The notes under the pieces were generated by a model. The model ran no database searches, was not told the DNA's origin, and saw nothing but the letters and a program-made list of their open reading frames with translations. 64,000 bases of DNA, from contig JAJFFO010000006.1 in NCBI GenBank assembly GCA_021776615.1, forward strand, positions 1 to 64,000, written 5' to 3'. The position numbers and the translations under genes were made by a program. Positions 26,990 to 35,682 of the stretch are shown here, one piece after another (the stretch's first letter is position 1; the number at the start of each line of letters is the position of its first letter). This DNA is from Robiginitomaculum sp. Its GTDB lineage: Bacteria > Pseudomonadota > Alphaproteobacteria > Caulobacterales > Maricaulaceae.

Positions 26990-27649
26990 ATGGGTTTTGA
27001 TTTAAGCACACCGGATGGCCGCCGCCGGGCGCAAAGTGACTTGCAATGGCGTGACCATGGGTTTTTGCGCGTGTGGTTTCAAAACGCCCATTGGATTAGT
27101 GATGAGATGGTGCGCAGCAACCAACCTTCGCCAACGCAGATCGCGCAATGGGCAGGGCAGGGCATCAAAACCATCATTAATTTGCGCGGCGGTACCGATA
27201 GCGGTTTTCATGCGCTGGAACGCGAAGCCTGTGCCAAACATGGTATTGCCTTGGTGAATTTCACGGTGAAGTCGCGCGATGTGCATCCAAGCGAAGTAAT
27301 CTTTGCAGCGCGGGATTTGTTCGAAACCATCACTTATCCGGCGCTTATGCATTGCAAATCCGGTGCTGACCGGGCCGGATTTATGGCGGCGCTGTACCGG
27401 CATTTTCGAAAGAATGAACGCATTGAAGTGGCCATGCAGCAATTGTCGTTAAAATATCTGCATGTGCGCCAAGGCAAAACCGGCATGCTGGATTTTTTCT
27501 TTGAACGCTATCTGGAATACGCCAACACCACGCCGATAAGTTTCGCCGATTGGGTGCGCGATGTGTATGACCCGGCCAGCGTGAAAACCGCTTTTATGCA
27601 ATCCTGGTGGGGAAACACACTGGTCGATAAAGTTCTACGCCGGGAGTGA
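26990..27649 (+). CDS. Tyrosine/dual-specificity phosphatase family protein
   Basis: A 219-residue cytosolic protein with the cysteine-phosphatase signature HCKSGADRAG (C122, R128). The general-acid region precedes it at VKSRDVHPSE, and QGIKTIINLRGG is a typical core strand. The C-terminal 60 residues (LKYLHVRQGKTGMLDFFFER onward) are helical. The ATG at 26990 follows GACGGAA; a TTG at 26969 is a possible longer start. It is divergent from the lipid A genes. Similar small phosphatases act on proteins, inositol lipids or phosphatidylglycerophosphate, so the substrate is open. Confidence 0.85.
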   Translation: MGFDLSTPDGRRRAQSDLQWRDHGFLRVWFQNAHWISDEMVRSNQPSPTQIAQWAGQGIKTIINLRGGTDSGFHALEREACAKHGIALVNFTVKSRDVHPSEVIFAARDLFETITYPALMHCKSGADRAGFMAALYRHFRKNERIEVAMQQLSLKYLHVRQGKTGMLDFFFERYLEYANTTPISFADWVRDVYDPASVKTAFMQSWWGNTLVDKVLRRE

Positions 27650-27784
27650 GGTTGGCGGTATCTGGCGGGTAATTTCTATGTCTCACCTATGCCTCACTTA
27701 TGTTTCTGTGCATTTTCCACCCTGCACCATGAATACGCGATCCGCGCCTGCGATTGCTGCGGGCCGATGATTTGGCGAAAACCC

Positions 27785-28792
27785 CTAACCCCACAAAGCC
27801 GGTATTGGTGGCATAAGGCGCGATCCTTCATAGTTTAGGCCCGGTTCGCGGTCGCATCCGAGCAATAATGGTCCATCCAAATCCACATAATCGGCCATGC
27901 TGCCGAGCATGAGCGATGGTGCCATGCCTAATGAGGTGCCGACCATGCAACCCAACATGACCATTAGGCCGCGCGCTTTGGCGGCTTGGGTCAGTTTTAT
28001 GGCTTCGGTTAGGCCGCCGGTTTTATCAAGCTTGATGTTCACCGCGCCATAACGCTGGGCCAATAGTGGTAAATCCGCCGCTGTATGCAGGCTTTCATCG
28101 GCGCATAAGGGAATGGGCGAAGCGAAGTCGCATAAAGCGGCATCAGCATTAGCGGGTAATGGTTGTTCGATCAGCGCGATATTAAACGCTTCTAGCTCGG
28201 GCAAAAGCGCCTGCAATTGCGCCATGTTTAGCCCCTCATTGGCATCCAATATCAACGCCGCGTCCGGGCGTGCGGTGCTGATGGCGCTCAGGCGTGCGCG
28301 GTCCTGGCCATCGCCGGCCAGTTTCAGTTTTAACAGAGAGAATTGCCGGGCGTTTTTTGCTTTTTGTGCCATCTCGTCGGGGTTGCCAATGGAGATGGTA
28401 AAGGCGGTATGGACAGGTTTTGGCTGGGGCAATTCGGCCAATTGCCACACGCGCTTACCGGCTTGTTTGGCTTCCAAATCCCACAAGGCGCAATCCAGCG
28501 CATTGCGCGCCGCGCCGGCGGGCATGGCGTCTTGCAAATCATCGCGCGAAAGCCCGTTTCGAACATCCGTGGCTATGGCTTCAATCTGCGCGGTTACGCT
28601 TTGCAAGCTTTCGCCATAACGGCCATAGGGAACACATTCGCCGCGCCCGGTTGCCACACCAATCGCGCTCTCTTCCTGCAGACAAACCATGAGCGTTTGC
28701 GCCTGGGTTTTGGCTCCGCGGGCAATGCGAAAACCGCCAGTTATTGGCCAGTTTTCTTGAATGGTTTCGAGTTTTCGTCGCAAAACTTCCAC
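27785..28792 (-). CDS. ycjG: L-Ala-D/L-Glu (dipeptide) epimerase
   Basis: A 335-residue enolase-superfamily enzyme. The catalytic lysine pair lies in LLKLKLAGDG and INIKLDKTGG-like VNIKLDKTGGL. Metal ligands appear in order in LILDANEGL, LIEQPLP and LCADESLH. DYVDLDGPLLL near the C-terminus is characteristic. Dipeptide epimerases recycle murein-derived L-Ala-D-Glu. No muropeptide amidase gene is next to it. It is a single gene, divergent from the mla cluster. Confidence 0.9.
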   Translation of the reverse strand: MEVLRRKLETIQENWPITGGFRIARGAKTQAQTLMVCLQEESAIGVATGRGECVPYGRYGESLQSVTAQIEAIATDVRNGLSRDDLQDAMPAGAARNALDCALWDLEAKQAGKRVWQLAELPQPKPVHTAFTISIGNPDEMAQKAKNARQFSLLKLKLAGDGQDRARLSAISTARPDAALILDANEGLNMAQLQALLPELEAFNIALIEQPLPANADAALCDFASPIPLCADESLHTAADLPLLAQRYGAVNIKLDKTGGLTEAIKLTQAAKARGLMVMLGCMVGTSLGMAPSLMLGSMADYVDLDGPLLLGCDREPGLNYEGSRLMPPIPALWG

Positions 28793-28872
28793 CTATACCT
28801 TATTCATTTTCTGCCTTACGCTTGAGCCAAACCGTCTGGGTCGGTTGCTTCTAGTTTAAGGGTAGGAACCTC

Positions 28873-30009
28873 ATGGGTGCCAAGCGTATCGACATTTCGC
28901 TGACCAGGGAAGAAGGGCGAGTAGTGTTGACCCCAACCGGTGATTGGGTGGCCGATAATCTTGCCAAGATGGATAAACATTTGCGCGGGCTTGAGGCACA
29001 GGTCGGCGTTGATCCCGCCGTGTTTGATATTCGCGCCCTTGGCCGGATTGATTTGGCCGGTGCCTTTGTCTTGGGGCGCACCGTGCGTTCCTGCGCCCGG
29101 CCGCATATGAAATTTGAATTTATTGGCGACCATCATGCGGCGAAAAAGCTTATGGCCGAAGCGGACGCCAATTCCGAGGTCTGTCCGCTTCCGCCGCCGC
29201 CGCGCCATCTTCTGCATTATCTGTTGTCGCGGTGTGGCTTTGCCGTAGTGCGCGCGCTCAACGAAGGGGTGCAGACGGCAGCATTTTTTGGGCAATTATT
29301 GCTAACCTTTGCCCGTGCTATCGCCAATCCACGACGTATCCGCTGGAACGCCATCATCAATGTGGCGGAGGAAGCGGGGTTAAACGCTTTGCCAATCATT
29401 ACGGTTTTGGCGTTTTTCATCGGTGCGGTCGTGGCCTTTTTGGGCGCGAATTTACTGTCGCGTTTCGGCGCGTCCCTGTTCACGGTGGATTTGGTGGCCT
29501 TGGCGGTATTGCGCGAATTTGGTGTGATGATGACGGCGCTTATTCTGGCCGGGCGTTCCAATTCTGCTTTTACCGCGCATATTGGTGCCATGCGCATGCG
29601 CCAGGAAATTGACGCCATGCAGGTTTTGGGCATGGACACGTTCGAGGTGTTGGTGCTGCCGCGGGTGGTCGCCTGCGTCATCATGGCCCCGTTATTGGCG
29701 TTTGTCGCGACCATTGCCGGTCTGGTCGGTGGCGGGCTTATTTCCTGGGCGGTGCTGGATATTTCGCCTTCCCTTTTCATTGCCCGCATGCAGGAAAATG
29801 TGCCGCTTATTCACTTATGGGTTGGGCTGATGAAGGCCCCGGTATTTGCCTTGGCAATCTCGCTGATTGGCTGTCGGCAGGGATTGTTGGTTGAGAGTAA
29901 TGTGCAATCGCTGGGCGAACGCACGACGGCGTCAGTGGTGCAGGCCTTGTTCACGGTCATCTTTATTGATGCGGTATTTGCCATGGTCTTCCTGGAGTTA
30001 AACTGGTGA
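28873..30009 (+). CDS. mlaE: MlaE-type ABC permease with N-terminal STAS-like domain
   Basis: A 378-residue inner-membrane protein. Residues 1-115 form a soluble STAS-like region (RIDISLTREEGRVVLTPTGD at the start), which in E. coli is the separate protein MlaB. Residues 130-378 are the MlaE permease, with AGRSNSAFTAHIGAMRMRQE and EIDAMQVLGMD in its cytoplasmic loop. It moves phospholipids between membranes with MlaF and MlaD. AGGAAC precedes the ATG. First gene of a four-gene operon. Confidence 0.92.
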   Translation: MGAKRIDISLTREEGRVVLTPTGDWVADNLAKMDKHLRGLEAQVGVDPAVFDIRALGRIDLAGAFVLGRTVRSCARPHMKFEFIGDHHAAKKLMAEADANSEVCPLPPPPRHLLHYLLSRCGFAVVRALNEGVQTAAFFGQLLLTFARAIANPRRIRWNAIINVAEEAGLNALPIITVLAFFIGAVVAFLGANLLSRFGASLFTVDLVALAVLREFGVMMTALILAGRSNSAFTAHIGAMRMRQEIDAMQVLGMDTFEVLVLPRVVACVIMAPLLAFVATIAGLVGGGLISWAVLDISPSLFIARMQENVPLIHLWVGLMKAPVFALAISLIGCRQGLLVESNVQSLGERTTASVVQALFTVIFIDAVFAMVFLELNW

Positions 30010-30782
30010 GTGCGACAGGGCAGCAAAACATTATCGAGGTGCGCAATCTGCTCAACGCCTTTGGCAAGCATGTGGTGCACGATGATTTAAACCTCGATGT
30101 GCATCGCGGCGAAGTATTGGGGCTGGTCGGCGGTTCGGGTACCGGCAAATCAGTATTGATGAACACCATTTTGGGGCTGCGCTCGCCCCAAGGCGGCAGT
30201 GTTGAGGTGTTGGGGCAAAACACCCAAAGCGCGCGCAGTCGGCAGGGACTGGAAAGCCATTGGGGGGTTTTGTTCCAAAACGGCGCTTTGTTTTCCTCGC
30301 TGACGGTGAAGGAAAACGTACTATTACCGCTGCGCGAACACACGAATTTGCCGGAAAAATTGATGAGCGAATTGGCAGATTTGAAAATAATCCTGTCGGG
30401 GCTGGAGCCGGAAGCGGGGTCAAAACACCCCTCCGAATTATCGGGCGGTATGCTAAAACGCGCCGCTCTGGCGCGGGCATTGGCGTTGGACCCTGAGCTT
30501 TTATTTCTCGATGAGCCAACGTCGGGGCTGGACCCGATCAGCGCCGCCGCCTTTGACGAATTGATCACCGGTTTGCAATCCACCCTTGATCTCACGGTGT
30601 TTATGGTCACCCATGATTTGGACAGCCTGTATGCGATTTGCGATCGTGTTGCGGTGTTGGCCGACAAAAAGGTTGAAATCGTCGCCCCAATAGCCGAGGT
30701 TTTGCGATCAACGCACCCTTGGATACAATCCTATTTCCATGGTACGCGCAGTCGCGCGGCCGCGGGCGGGGCAATGGAGTGA
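30006..30782 (+). CDS. mlaF: MlaF-type ABC transporter ATP-binding protein
   Basis: A 258-residue ABC ATPase. Walker A is GGSGTGKSV, the Q-loop is LFQNGALFSSLTVKENV (the Q-NGALF form marks Mla transporters), the signature is LSGGMLKR, Walker B is LLFLDEPTSGLDP, and the H-loop is VTHDLDSLYA. It powers phospholipid transport through MlaE. It starts with GTG, overlapping the mlaE stop (GTGA). Confidence 0.95.
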   Translation: MSATGQQNIIEVRNLLNAFGKHVVHDDLNLDVHRGEVLGLVGGSGTGKSVLMNTILGLRSPQGGSVEVLGQNTQSARSRQGLESHWGVLFQNGALFSSLTVKENVLLPLREHTNLPEKLMSELADLKIILSGLEPEAGSKHPSELSGGMLKRAALARALALDPELLFLDEPTSGLDPISAAAFDELITGLQSTLDLTVFMVTHDLDSLYAICDRVAVLADKKVEIVAPIAEVLRSTHPWIQSYFHGTRSRAAAGGAME

Positions 30783-30785
30783 GCC

Positions 30786-31745
30786 ATGGAATCTGAATCG
30801 CGTTATGTGCTGGTTGCCGTCATCACTCTGTCAATTTTGGCCGCCGCCGCCATGTTTATCATATGGCTGGGGCAGGTCAGTTTTGATCAGGAATATCTCG
30901 AATATGATGTCATGTTCACCGGGCCAGTGCGCGGCTTGTCCAAATCCGGCGAAGTGCGGTTTAATGGCATTAAAGTGGGCGAGGTGGAAAACCTTGGCCT
31001 TGATCGCCGCGACCCGAATAATCTGGTGATTGCCCGGATTAAAATCTTTGCCGAAACCCCCATTAAAGAAGACAGCTATGCGCAATTGGAGCCACAAGGT
31101 ATTACCGGTCTTTCCTATATTCAAATTTACGGCGGTAGCGCCCAAAGTCCGGCATTGCGCCGCTCATCCGTGGGCTTGCCGCCTAAAATTCCATCCCGGC
31201 AGGCGCAAATTGATGGCTTGTTTGCCGGTGGTGCGGACCTGATCCTGACTGCCAATACCGCTTTGGTGCGGGTTAATGCCTTGCTCAGCACAAAAAACCT
31301 CGAAGAAGTGGCGGGCATATTGGAAGATGTGCACACACTGACATCGGCTTTTGCCGCGCAAGATACTTTGTTTGCCGATCTTGGCGAAAGCCTGCGCGCC
31401 GCCCGGTTTGCCGCTGAAGAGCTGGCCAAAACCGCACCAGCAATCACAAGAATGGCGCAAAGCGGTGATAAAATCTTGTCCGAAGACGCGACCACAATGA
31501 TCGCCGCCTTTACCGATGCTGCCGGGCAGATTGAAGCGGTGTCCGCCAAAGTCGATGGGCTGGTGGCTAGTTTAAGCGGCCCGTTAACCGAGTTTAGTGA
31601 AGAGGGCCTGAGCGAGTTGACCTTGATGTTGGTTGAAATGCGCGCTCTTGCCCAAGCCATAGAGCGCGTGGTCGAGGAAGTTGATCGCAATCCCGGCGAG
31701 TTCATTACTGGCGAGCCAATCACCGAAGTGGAGGTGCCGCGATGA
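30786..31745 (+). CDS. mlaD: MlaD-type MCE domain protein
   Basis: A 319-residue protein with one N-terminal transmembrane helix (residues 7-29) and a periplasmic MCE domain (about 35-115, with GPVRGLSKSGEVRFNGIKVG and GITGLSYIQIYGG). A long helical tail (about 140-300) is predicted from the heptad-like alanine- and leucine-rich sequence. The MCE ring is the phospholipid channel of the Mla transporter. The tail is longer than in E. coli MlaD and closer to alphaproteobacterial forms. It overlaps the next gene by ATGA. Confidence 0.93.
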   Translation: MESESRYVLVAVITLSILAAAAMFIIWLGQVSFDQEYLEYDVMFTGPVRGLSKSGEVRFNGIKVGEVENLGLDRRDPNNLVIARIKIFAETPIKEDSYAQLEPQGITGLSYIQIYGGSAQSPALRRSSVGLPPKIPSRQAQIDGLFAGGADLILTANTALVRVNALLSTKNLEEVAGILEDVHTLTSAFAAQDTLFADLGESLRAARFAAEELAKTAPAITRMAQSGDKILSEDATTMIAAFTDAAGQIEAVSAKVDGLVASLSGPLTEFSEEGLSELTLMLVEMRALAQAIERVVEEVDRNPGEFITGEPITEVEVPR

Positions 31746-32356
31746 GGGCGCAAATTGTTATAATTCTGGCGGCATTGGGGCTGGCATCGTGCGTCTCCGT
31801 TTTGCCCAAAGCCGGGCCGGATCCCGATATTTTTCGCCTAAGCGAGCGGTCCTTGCCAATGCCCTTGGCCACGGACCCGGTGGTTTTGGTGGAAATTCCC
31901 TATATGCCCAAGGCGCTGCGCAATAATCGCGTTGCCATCTCCCATGGTGGACAAAGCATTGCTTATGCCGGAGCTGCGCGTTGGGCGGCACCCGCGCCGC
32001 AAATGCTTGCCGCTTTGGTGACTGATGCCCTGCTGGCCACCCAGAAAGTGAATGTGGTGACACCGCGCGAGGGGATGCACCCACCCATTGGTTTGATCAC
32101 CGAAATTCGCCATTTTGAAGCGGTTTACGATAATGGTGCGCAAAACGCGCCGTTGGGCGTGGTGACGATTCGCGCCAAAATTATCGACCGCCGCACCCGA
32201 AAATTGCTGGCACAAAGCCAGTTCAGCGCACAAAGCCGGGCCAGTGAAAACCGTCTCGAAGTGATCACGCTGGCGATTGACACGGCCGCACAAGATGCTG
32301 GCGCGCAACTTGGCGACTGGGTTGCCGAACAATTAGCCGCAGATACTGCCGGTTGA
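31742..32356 (+). CDS. ABC-type transport auxiliary lipoprotein (PqiC-like)
   Basis: A 204-residue lipoprotein with lipobox GLAS-C17. The domain matches the ABC transport auxiliary family: DIFRLSERSLP at the start, VVLVEIPYMPKALRNNRVAI, then VVTIRAKIIDRRTRKLLAQS. Members sit in the outer membrane or periplasm and partner MCE transporters such as Pqi. Its place as the fourth gene after mlaEFD suggests that it substitutes for MlaA/MlaC, which are absent here. Confidence 0.88.
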   Translation: MRAQIVIILAALGLASCVSVLPKAGPDPDIFRLSERSLPMPLATDPVVLVEIPYMPKALRNNRVAISHGGQSIAYAGAARWAAPAPQMLAALVTDALLATQKVNVVTPREGMHPPIGLITEIRHFEAVYDNGAQNAPLGVVTIRAKIIDRRTRKLLAQSQFSAQSRASENRLEVITLAIDTAAQDAGAQLGDWVAEQLAADTAG

Positions 32357-32886
32357 AATTGGCATAAATGCACTCGTATTTTGCCAATTAACTTATTGGT
32401 ATATAATCAATATAGATAAACCCTCATCGCCATTCCGGCCCTCACTTTCGTAAGGGTAAACTGGCCGGAATCCACTCTTTCTTTTGGTGCTCCAAGATGG
32501 ACCCCGGCCTACGCCGGAATGACGCCTAGAAAGAGGGCGTGTTAAAGCCTTCATATATACCTCGTCGTCCTTCGGCTTGACCGTAGGGCCCATTCTGAAT
32601 GCCAGTATATTTGTTGCCACTTCGCACGCCCCTTCCTCCTCTCCCATGGGGAGAGGACAGAGGTGAGGGGTGAAAGAGTAGAGGGTGGTCGCACTTTCGT
32701 CTGATAATCTACAGGCCCTTTACCCCTCATCCCAACCTTCTCCCTAAGGGAGAAGGGTGAAAAGATGAGCTTCAACCATTTTTTGTCATTCCGAACGCAA
32801 TTTTCATCGGGTGCCAGATAAATGGTGGATGTAATTATTATTTCTCTTAATCGCGCGCCAATGCGCATGAAGCGCGGACCTGAATT
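32357..32886. repeat. Repeat-rich intergenic region
   Basis: No gene seen in these 530 bases. Palindromic repeats of several families are packed here: ATTCCGGCC/GGCCGGAAT at 32432-32471; CCGGC-CTAC-GCCGG at 32504-32517 (core identical to 2023-2036); a degenerate copy of the 2081-2107 type at about 32565-32593; CCTCTCCC-ATG-GGGAGAGG at 32638-32656; CCTTCTCCCT-A-AGGGAGAAGG at 32736-32756; and the 17-base repeat at 32823-32839. It separates the 3' ends of the mla operon and msbA, so the hairpins may also limit read-through. Confidence 0.8.
32823..32839. repeat. 17-base dispersed repeat, copy 2
   Basis: TGGTGGATGTAATTATT, identical to 1304-1320. Confidence 0.5.
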
Positions 32887-34653
32887 TTACGCGCCAAACT
32901 GCTCCTTGGCCAAGCGGGCGTATAATCCATCGGCTTTGACCAGATCGTTATGGCGACCGGTCTCAACAATTTTACCGCTATCGAGCACCAAAATAATGTC
33001 GGCTTTGCGCACGCTGGCCAAACGGTGGGCGATCATAATCGTGGTTCGGTCTTTGGCGATTTCGCTGAGCGCGCTTTGTACCAAAGCTTCGGACTTGGCG
33101 TCCAAAGCGCTGGTGGCTTCGTCAAGCAGTAAAATCGGCGCGTCTTTCAGCAATGCCCGGGCCAGCGCAATGCGCTGTTGCTGGCCGCCAGACAGCCTCT
33201 GTCCGCGTTCACCAACCTGAGTGTCATAGCCAAATTCCTGCTCAAGTATAAAATCGTGGGCGGCGGCGCTTTTTGCAGCGGCAATGATGTCATCATGGCT
33301 GGCCCCAAAGCGGCCAAAGGCGATGTTCTGCTCAATGCTGCCATCAAACAAAACCGCATCCTGACTGACCAAAGCGATGGCGCTGCGCAAACTGCCAAGG
33401 GTCATGCTTTTGATCGGCGTACCGTCAATGCTAATCTCCCCGCCATCGGCGTCAAATAAGCGCGCTATGAGATTAAGCACGCTGGTCTTGCCCGCGCCAG
33501 ATGGCCCGACCAGAGCCACAGTCTGGCCCTGCTTGGCGGTAAAGCTGACTTCATCAAGCACCGCAATATCGCCCGCATAAGAAAGCGAAACACCCGCAAA
33601 CTGCACCGCGCCTTGCTTCACCTTAACATCCTTGGCGTCCGGGCTTTCGGTAATGGTAGGGTTCTCATCCAGCACCGTGAATATGCGCTCCAGCGCCGCC
33701 AGACCTTCTTGCCAAACCGCATTGAGAGAGCCAAGCGCCTGCACCGCTGGGGCCATAACCGCCAAGGCGGCGATGAAACTCAATAAAGTGACCATGGGCG
33801 CACCGCCAGTGCTGGCGCGCCATCCGGCAAAGCCCAATATCGCGGCAAAGGCCACACCGCCAGCGATTTCCAGCAAAGGGTCGATCTGCGCTTTTTTGGC
33901 CACCAGTTTCAAGCCCAATACGCGGCGTTCTTCAAAGCTGGCGGCCGCGCGATCCTGTTCGTGGTTTTCCAATTGATAGGTTTTAACCATGCGGGTGCTG
34001 GACAGGCTTTCGCTTAAAAGCGCGGTCATGCGGCCCAATTGTGCTTGCGCCTGGGTGGAAAGGTCGCGCACGGTTTTGCCAATGCGAGTAACCTGAATGG
34101 TGGCCAAGGGGTAGAGTGCAAAAATCAGTAAAGCCAACAACCAGTCCAGCCATAGCATGACGCCGACACTGCCCAGCACAATCAGCACATCGCGCACCAT
34201 ATTGGTCAACACGCGGGTCAGGGCTTCGCGCACCAAATTCACGTCATTGGTCAGGCGCGATACCCATTGCCCGGCCGGGACTTTGCTGATCTGGCCAAAG
34301 TCAGCACCCAGCAAATGGCCAAAAAGGGCGTTTTGCAATTGTGCAGTTACCCGCAAGGCAATGCCATTGGTGATTAGAATTTGTCCGTAAAGCGAAATGG
34401 CGCTGACCAGCGCCACGCCAATCAGGCCCAGCGGCACCAGACGCATGGCTTCGGGCGCACCTTCTTTAAGTAGCGTGCTGGCCCAATTTACAACAATAGG
34501 ATAGGCCGATTTGGCGCCCGCCACCATCACCATAAGGGCAATGGCCAGCATTAGTTGTGGCCAATGCGGCCTTACCCATGTGCGCCAAAATCGGACGCTG
34601 GGGGATGGTTTGGATTGTCGATCAGTGTTCGTGATGATCGTGTTCCGGGTCAA
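32887..34653 (-). CDS. msbA: MsbA-like lipid A flippase (ABC exporter)
   Basis: A 588-residue half-transporter: six helices (about residues 35-325), then an ATPase domain with Walker A GPSGAGKTS, signature LSGGQQQR, Walker B ILLLDEATSALD and H-loop IMIAHRLASV. It matches MsbA in length and organisation, and the pmbA-cysQ-DUF4170 neighbours support a lipid role. The start is uncertain. The TTG at 34653 lies inside the 3' end of DUF4170 (32-base overlap) and no ATG occurs until the first helix, so a non-ATG start is likely. Confidence 0.88.
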   Translation of the reverse strand: MTRNTIITNTDRQSKPSPSVRFWRTWVRPHWPQLMLAIALMVMVAGAKSAYPIVVNWASTLLKEGAPEAMRLVPLGLIGVALVSAISLYGQILITNGIALRVTAQLQNALFGHLLGADFGQISKVPAGQWVSRLTNDVNLVREALTRVLTNMVRDVLIVLGSVGVMLWLDWLLALLIFALYPLATIQVTRIGKTVRDLSTQAQAQLGRMTALLSESLSSTRMVKTYQLENHEQDRAAASFEERRVLGLKLVAKKAQIDPLLEIAGGVAFAAILGFAGWRASTGGAPMVTLLSFIAALAVMAPAVQALGSLNAVWQEGLAALERIFTVLDENPTITESPDAKDVKVKQGAVQFAGVSLSYAGDIAVLDEVSFTAKQGQTVALVGPSGAGKTSVLNLIARLFDADGGEISIDGTPIKSMTLGSLRSAIALVSQDAVLFDGSIEQNIAFGRFGASHDDIIAAAKSAAAHDFILEQEFGYDTQVGERGQRLSGGQQQRIALARALLKDAPILLLDEATSALDAKSEALVQSALSEIAKDRTTIMIAHRLASVRKADIILVLDSGKIVETGRHNDLVKADGLYARLAKEQFGA

Positions 34654-34879
34654 TCAAACGGTGCGCATGGATAATGAAATAGCGCATATGGGCATTGTCC
34701 ACCGTTTGCTGGGCTGCCGCTTTCCACGCTTTGAAGGCGCTGTCATGGTCGGGAAAAGCGCCAACAAAATCGATCTTGCTGAGGTCCTGAAAACACACGT
34801 CCTCGACCTTGCTAAGCTCGCCGCCAATGACGAGGTGCAAGAGTTGTTTTTTTTCTTTCGGTTGCTTTGCTTTGGTCAT
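34622..34879 (-). CDS. DUF4170 domain protein
   Basis: An 85-residue cytosolic protein. KKQLLHLVIGGELSKVEDVC and FKAWKAAAQQTVDNAHMRYF (followed by IIHAHRL) are the conserved parts of DUF4170, an alphaproteobacterial family of unknown function found in lipid A gene neighbourhoods. The acidic-histidine tail DPEHDHHEH might bind metal. The ATG at 34879 overlaps the cysQ stop (ATGA), with GGGGACA ahead. It overlaps the likely msbA start at its 3' end. Confidence 0.87.
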   Translation of the reverse strand: MTKAKQPKEKKQLLHLVIGGELSKVEDVCFQDLSKIDFVGAFPDHDSAFKAWKAAAQQTVDNAHMRYFIIHAHRLIDPEHDHHEH

Positions 34880-35682
34880 GTTTGTCCCCAGTTTGCTCGG
34901 CTTTTGTGAACGCGTTCTAATATCAAAGGATGTAAGGCGGGGCCAGCGCAAATTACCCCCGGTTTCACGGTTTTGGCCTCATCATAGCGAAACGGCAAGC
35001 CTTCTGGCCCGGTGATCAGCACCCCGGCTTCAGCGGCAATGAGATCGGCCGCGGCCAGATCCCAATCCGATTTTGGCTTCAAGGTTAAGGCCGCGTCCCA
35101 TCGTCCGGCGGCGACCAGCGCAATGCGATAGGCCATGGAATTGCGTGCGCCGGTGTGGATTTGAGGCCATGGATCAGCCCAGCCTTTATGGGCCAAAAGT
35201 TGATCAGCGGCCAAAAACCGCGCGCCGGCCAATTGGCTTTGCGGGCTGATCTGCAAGGGTTGAGCATTGCACATCGCTCCTTGGCCGGTTTGCGCACAAT
35301 ACATTTCATCCAAAGCCGGGTTATAGACCACTGCACAAATTGGCCGCCCCGCTTCAACCACCGCAATGCAGATGGTGAAATGCGGTTTGCCATTAATGAA
35401 AGCGCGGGTGCCGTCAATCGGGTCAACCACAAATACCCGCTTGGCGCGCCGTCGTGATCCATCATCACGGCTTTCTTCGGACAGCCAGCCATAATCCGGC
35501 CGCGCGTCGCCCAATAAGCGGTGCAAGATCGCGTCGACCTCAAGGTCGGCCTTGGTTACTGGATGGTTTTCGCTTTTGTGGGTGACCTCGCCGGGATCAG
35601 AAAACCAGCCCATGGCGCAGGCCCCACCACTTCGTGCGGCGCTTTGCAGCAATGCCAAATCCGAATGCGGGGCTGGGTTCAT
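34876..35682 (-). CDS. cysQ: 3'(2'),5'-bisphosphate nucleotidase (CysQ family)
   Basis: A 268-residue inositol-monophosphatase-fold enzyme that removes the 3' phosphate from PAP formed in sulfate assimilation. Metal-binding motifs appear in order: YGWLSEES, FVVDPIDGTRAF and SDWDLAAADLIAAEAG. An unrelated inositol-phosphatase substrate cannot be excluded. It overlaps pmbA upstream and DUF4170 downstream, both by ATGA. Confidence 0.9.
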   Translation of the reverse strand: MNPAPHSDLALLQSAARSGGACAMGWFSDPGEVTHKSENHPVTKADLEVDAILHRLLGDARPDYGWLSEESRDDGSRRRAKRVFVVDPIDGTRAFINGKPHFTICIAVVEAGRPICAVVYNPALDEMYCAQTGQGAMCNAQPLQISPQSQLAGARFLAADQLLAHKGWADPWPQIHTGARNSMAYRIALVAAGRWDAALTLKPKSDWDLAAADLIAAEAGVLITGPEGLPFRYDEAKTVKPGVICAGPALHPLILERVHKSRANWGQT

